This document shows positions 62,678 to 64,000 of a stretch of DNA of 64,000 nucleotides, piece by piece. Made by a program: the position numbers and the translations under genes. A model generated the notes under the pieces. It worked only from the letters and a program-made list of their open reading frames with translations. It was not told where the DNA came from and ran no database searches. Location of the stretch: assembly GCA_949297445.1 (NCBI GenBank), contig CASFSS010000018.1, positions 1 through 64,000 on the forward strand. The letters are read 5' to 3'. Every line of letters starts with the position of its first letter. Within the stretch, counting starts at the first letter, position 1. Source of the stretch: an uncultured bacterium (GTDB lineage: Bacteria; Bacillota_I; Bacilli_A; RFN20; CAG-826).

Positions 62678-64000
62678 CTAATATTTAATCGGATCGCTCG
62701 TGCGCGGGAAAGGCTGAATATCACGAATGTTATTCACACCTGTTAAATACATTAAAAATCTATCAAAGCCAATGCCAAAACCAGAATGAACCGGGCAACC
62801 GTATTTGCGCAATTCTAGGTACCATTCTAAACCGGACAAATTGCCAAGTTCTTCCATGCGAGCTTTTAAAACATCATAACGTTCTTCCCTTTGGGAACCA
62901 CCAACAAGTTCGCCGACATAAGGAACTAACAAATCACAATTGGCAACCGTTTTGCCATCGTCGTTTTGTCGCATATAAAATGCTGTCATTGTTTTTGGAT
63001 AATTTGTGACAAAAGTTGGCCCCTTCATGACCTTTTCGGTAATATAACGTTCATGTTCACTTTGCAATCCATCTCCCCATTCGATATTTGGATTATCAAA
63101 TTTCACGCCACTAGCAATTGCTTTTTTTATTTCTTTGATTGCTTCTGTATATGTGATGTGCTTAAAGTTGGTATCACGAACATGCTCAAGACGTTTAATT
63201 AAATCGTGGTCTATATGTTCATTAAAGAAGGCCATCTCGTCTTTGCAATCGTCAAGGACATAGCCGATACAATAACGAATGCAATTCTCAATAACATTCA
63301 TATTATCGTTTAAATCGGCGAAGGACATTTCTGGTTCAATCATCCAAAATTCACTAGCGTGACGAACGGTATTAGAATGTTCGGCGCGGAAAGTTGGACC
63401 AAAAGTGTAAACATTACGATACGCTAAAGCAAATGCCTCCACATGCAATTGACCAGTAACAGTTAATACTACTGGTCTACCAAAAAATGCAGCCGGATCT
63501 TTGTCTTTTGTAACGACTGAAAATGTTTCGCCGGCTCCTTCTGCATCATTACAAGTAATCAAAGGTGTATGCACATACATGAATCTGTTCATTTGAAAAA
63601 ACGAGTGAATAGCCATCGATAACGAATTGCGCACTTTAAAAATAGCGCTCGATAAATTAGAACGAACACGCAAATGAGCAATGCTTCTTAAAAATTCTAC
63701 CGTATGGAATTTCTTTTGAAGTGGATAATCATCGGCGACATCAGCCAATATTTTTCCATCATAAACATGTATTTCAAATGGTTGTTTATTTTCGGGAGTC
63801 AAAACAAGCCGACCAACTAACTCAATAGCGGCACCACGATGCATTTTTTTGCATTCTAAATAAGTATTTTCTTCGTTTTGTTCACTGCTATAAACGATTT
63901 GAATATTGCGAAACGATGTGCCGTCGTTAAAATCGATAAAACCAACTGAACCATTATCGCGATTGCTTCTGACCCACCCACAAAGATGAACTAGATTTTT
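62678..64000 (-). CDS. asnS: asparaginyl-tRNA synthetase (5' end beyond the window)
   Basis: A class IIb aminoacyl-tRNA synthetase charging tRNA(Asn). The frame stays open from a later ATG at 63844 to the right edge. Those extra 52 codons encode the OB-fold start (LVHLCGWVRSNRDNGSVGFI, then DGTSFRNIQIVY), so the gene begins outside the window, with perhaps 15-20 residues missing. The rest has HTPLITCNDAEGAGETFSV, the motif 2 region TFGPTFRAEHSNTVRHASEFWMIEPEMSF and motif 3 GFGIGFDRFLMYLTG. It is the upstream gene of asnS, small peptide, amidohydrolase. Confidence 0.95.
   Translation of the reverse strand, partial: KNLVHLCGWVRSNRDNGSVGFIDFNDGTSFRNIQIVYSSEQNEENTYLECKKMHRGAAIELVGRLVLTPENKQPFEIHVYDGKILADVADDYPLQKKFHTVEFLRSIAHLRVRSNLSSAIFKVRNSLSMAIHSFFQMNRFMYVHTPLITCNDAEGAGETFSVVTKDKDPAAFFGRPVVLTVTGQLHVEAFALAYRNVYTFGPTFRAEHSNTVRHASEFWMIEPEMSFADLNDNMNVIENCIRYCIGYVLDDCKDEMAFFNEHIDHDLIKRLEHVRDTNFKHITYTEAIKEIKKAIASGVKFDNPNIEWGDGLQSEHERYITEKVMKGPTFVTNYPKTMTAFYMRQNDDGKTVANCDLLVPYVGELVGGSQREERYDVLKARMEELGNLSGLEWYLELRKYGCPVHSGFGIGFDRFLMYLTGVNNIRDIQPFPRTSDPIKY

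Overview
The window is AT-rich, densely packed DNA with a Firmicutes/Bacilli-type gene order (pcrA-ligA-gatC-gatA-gatB), a perfect CcpA-type cre site, Shine-Dalgarno motifs of the AAGGAG type and TGA used as a stop (for example at 33941-33943 and 62484-62486). I infer an uncultured low-GC Gram-positive relative (Bacilli or Tenericutes-like, standard genetic code), probably anaerobic because it carries a flavodiiron protein. No rRNA, tRNA, CRISPR array, insertion sequence or phage gene was recognised.

Layout. 60-4874: a membrane-anchored surface protein, a membrane-anchored glycerophosphodiesterase and a flavodiiron protein. 4892-50835: a roughly 46-kb surface-polysaccharide locus made of several transcription units. 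(a) 9764-16380 (+) holds capEFG for UDP-N-acetyl-L-fucosamine, then a CDP-6-deoxyhexose cassette (rfbG, rfbF, a reductase/epimerase and an RmlC-like epimerase). (b) 16384-27838 (-) holds LicD, a Wzy-like polymerase, glycosyltransferases, a Wzx flippase, an asparagine-synthetase/cytidylyltransferase fusion, an alpha/beta hydrolase and a decayed Ig-SGNH esterase lipoprotein behind a cre site. (c) 28026-30776 (-) holds a MATE transporter and an odd membrane protein. (d) 30908-40058 (+) is a tightly overlapping operon manC-gmd-rmd-wzm-wzt-coiled coil-three glycosyltransferases. It parallels the Pseudomonas A-band D-rhamnan locus in gene content. (e) 40055-45643 (-) holds manA, a glycosyltransferase, a giant ligase/polymerase fusion and an initiating sugar-phosphate transferase. 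(f) 45803-47503 is a phosphohexomutase and 49813-50835 is galE.

How it fits together. ManA, the phosphomutase, ManC, Gmd and Rmd form a complete predicted route from fructose-6-phosphate to GDP-D-rhamnose. The three GT4 enzymes would polymerise it and Wzm/Wzt would export it. In parallel, UDP-FucNAc, a CDP-6-deoxyhexose and UDP-galactose can feed a Wzx/Wzy pathway started by the sugar-phosphate transferase. Two roughly 975-residue paralogues, each an O-antigen-ligase-like membrane protein fused to a cytoplasmic glycosyltransferase-like domain, lie near the two ends of the locus (4892-7834 and 42047-44968). They are the strongest candidates for something undescribed, together with the AsnB-TagD-like fusion at 24000-25448 and a VanZ protein carrying Ig-like domains inside its first loop.

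50853-64000 is mostly housekeeping: gatCAB, ligA, pcrA, a thioredoxin-like lipoprotein, a three-gene operon of unknown membrane proteins, a dihydropyrimidinase-like amidohydrolase, a 59-residue membrane peptide with a very strong ribosome site, and asnS, which runs off the right edge. Two genes look broken: the CNNM/CorC gene (47572-48817, two frameshifts at homopolymers) and the SGNH lipoprotein (27198-27838). Several promoters sit so close to their start codons that the transcripts should be leaderless or nearly so.
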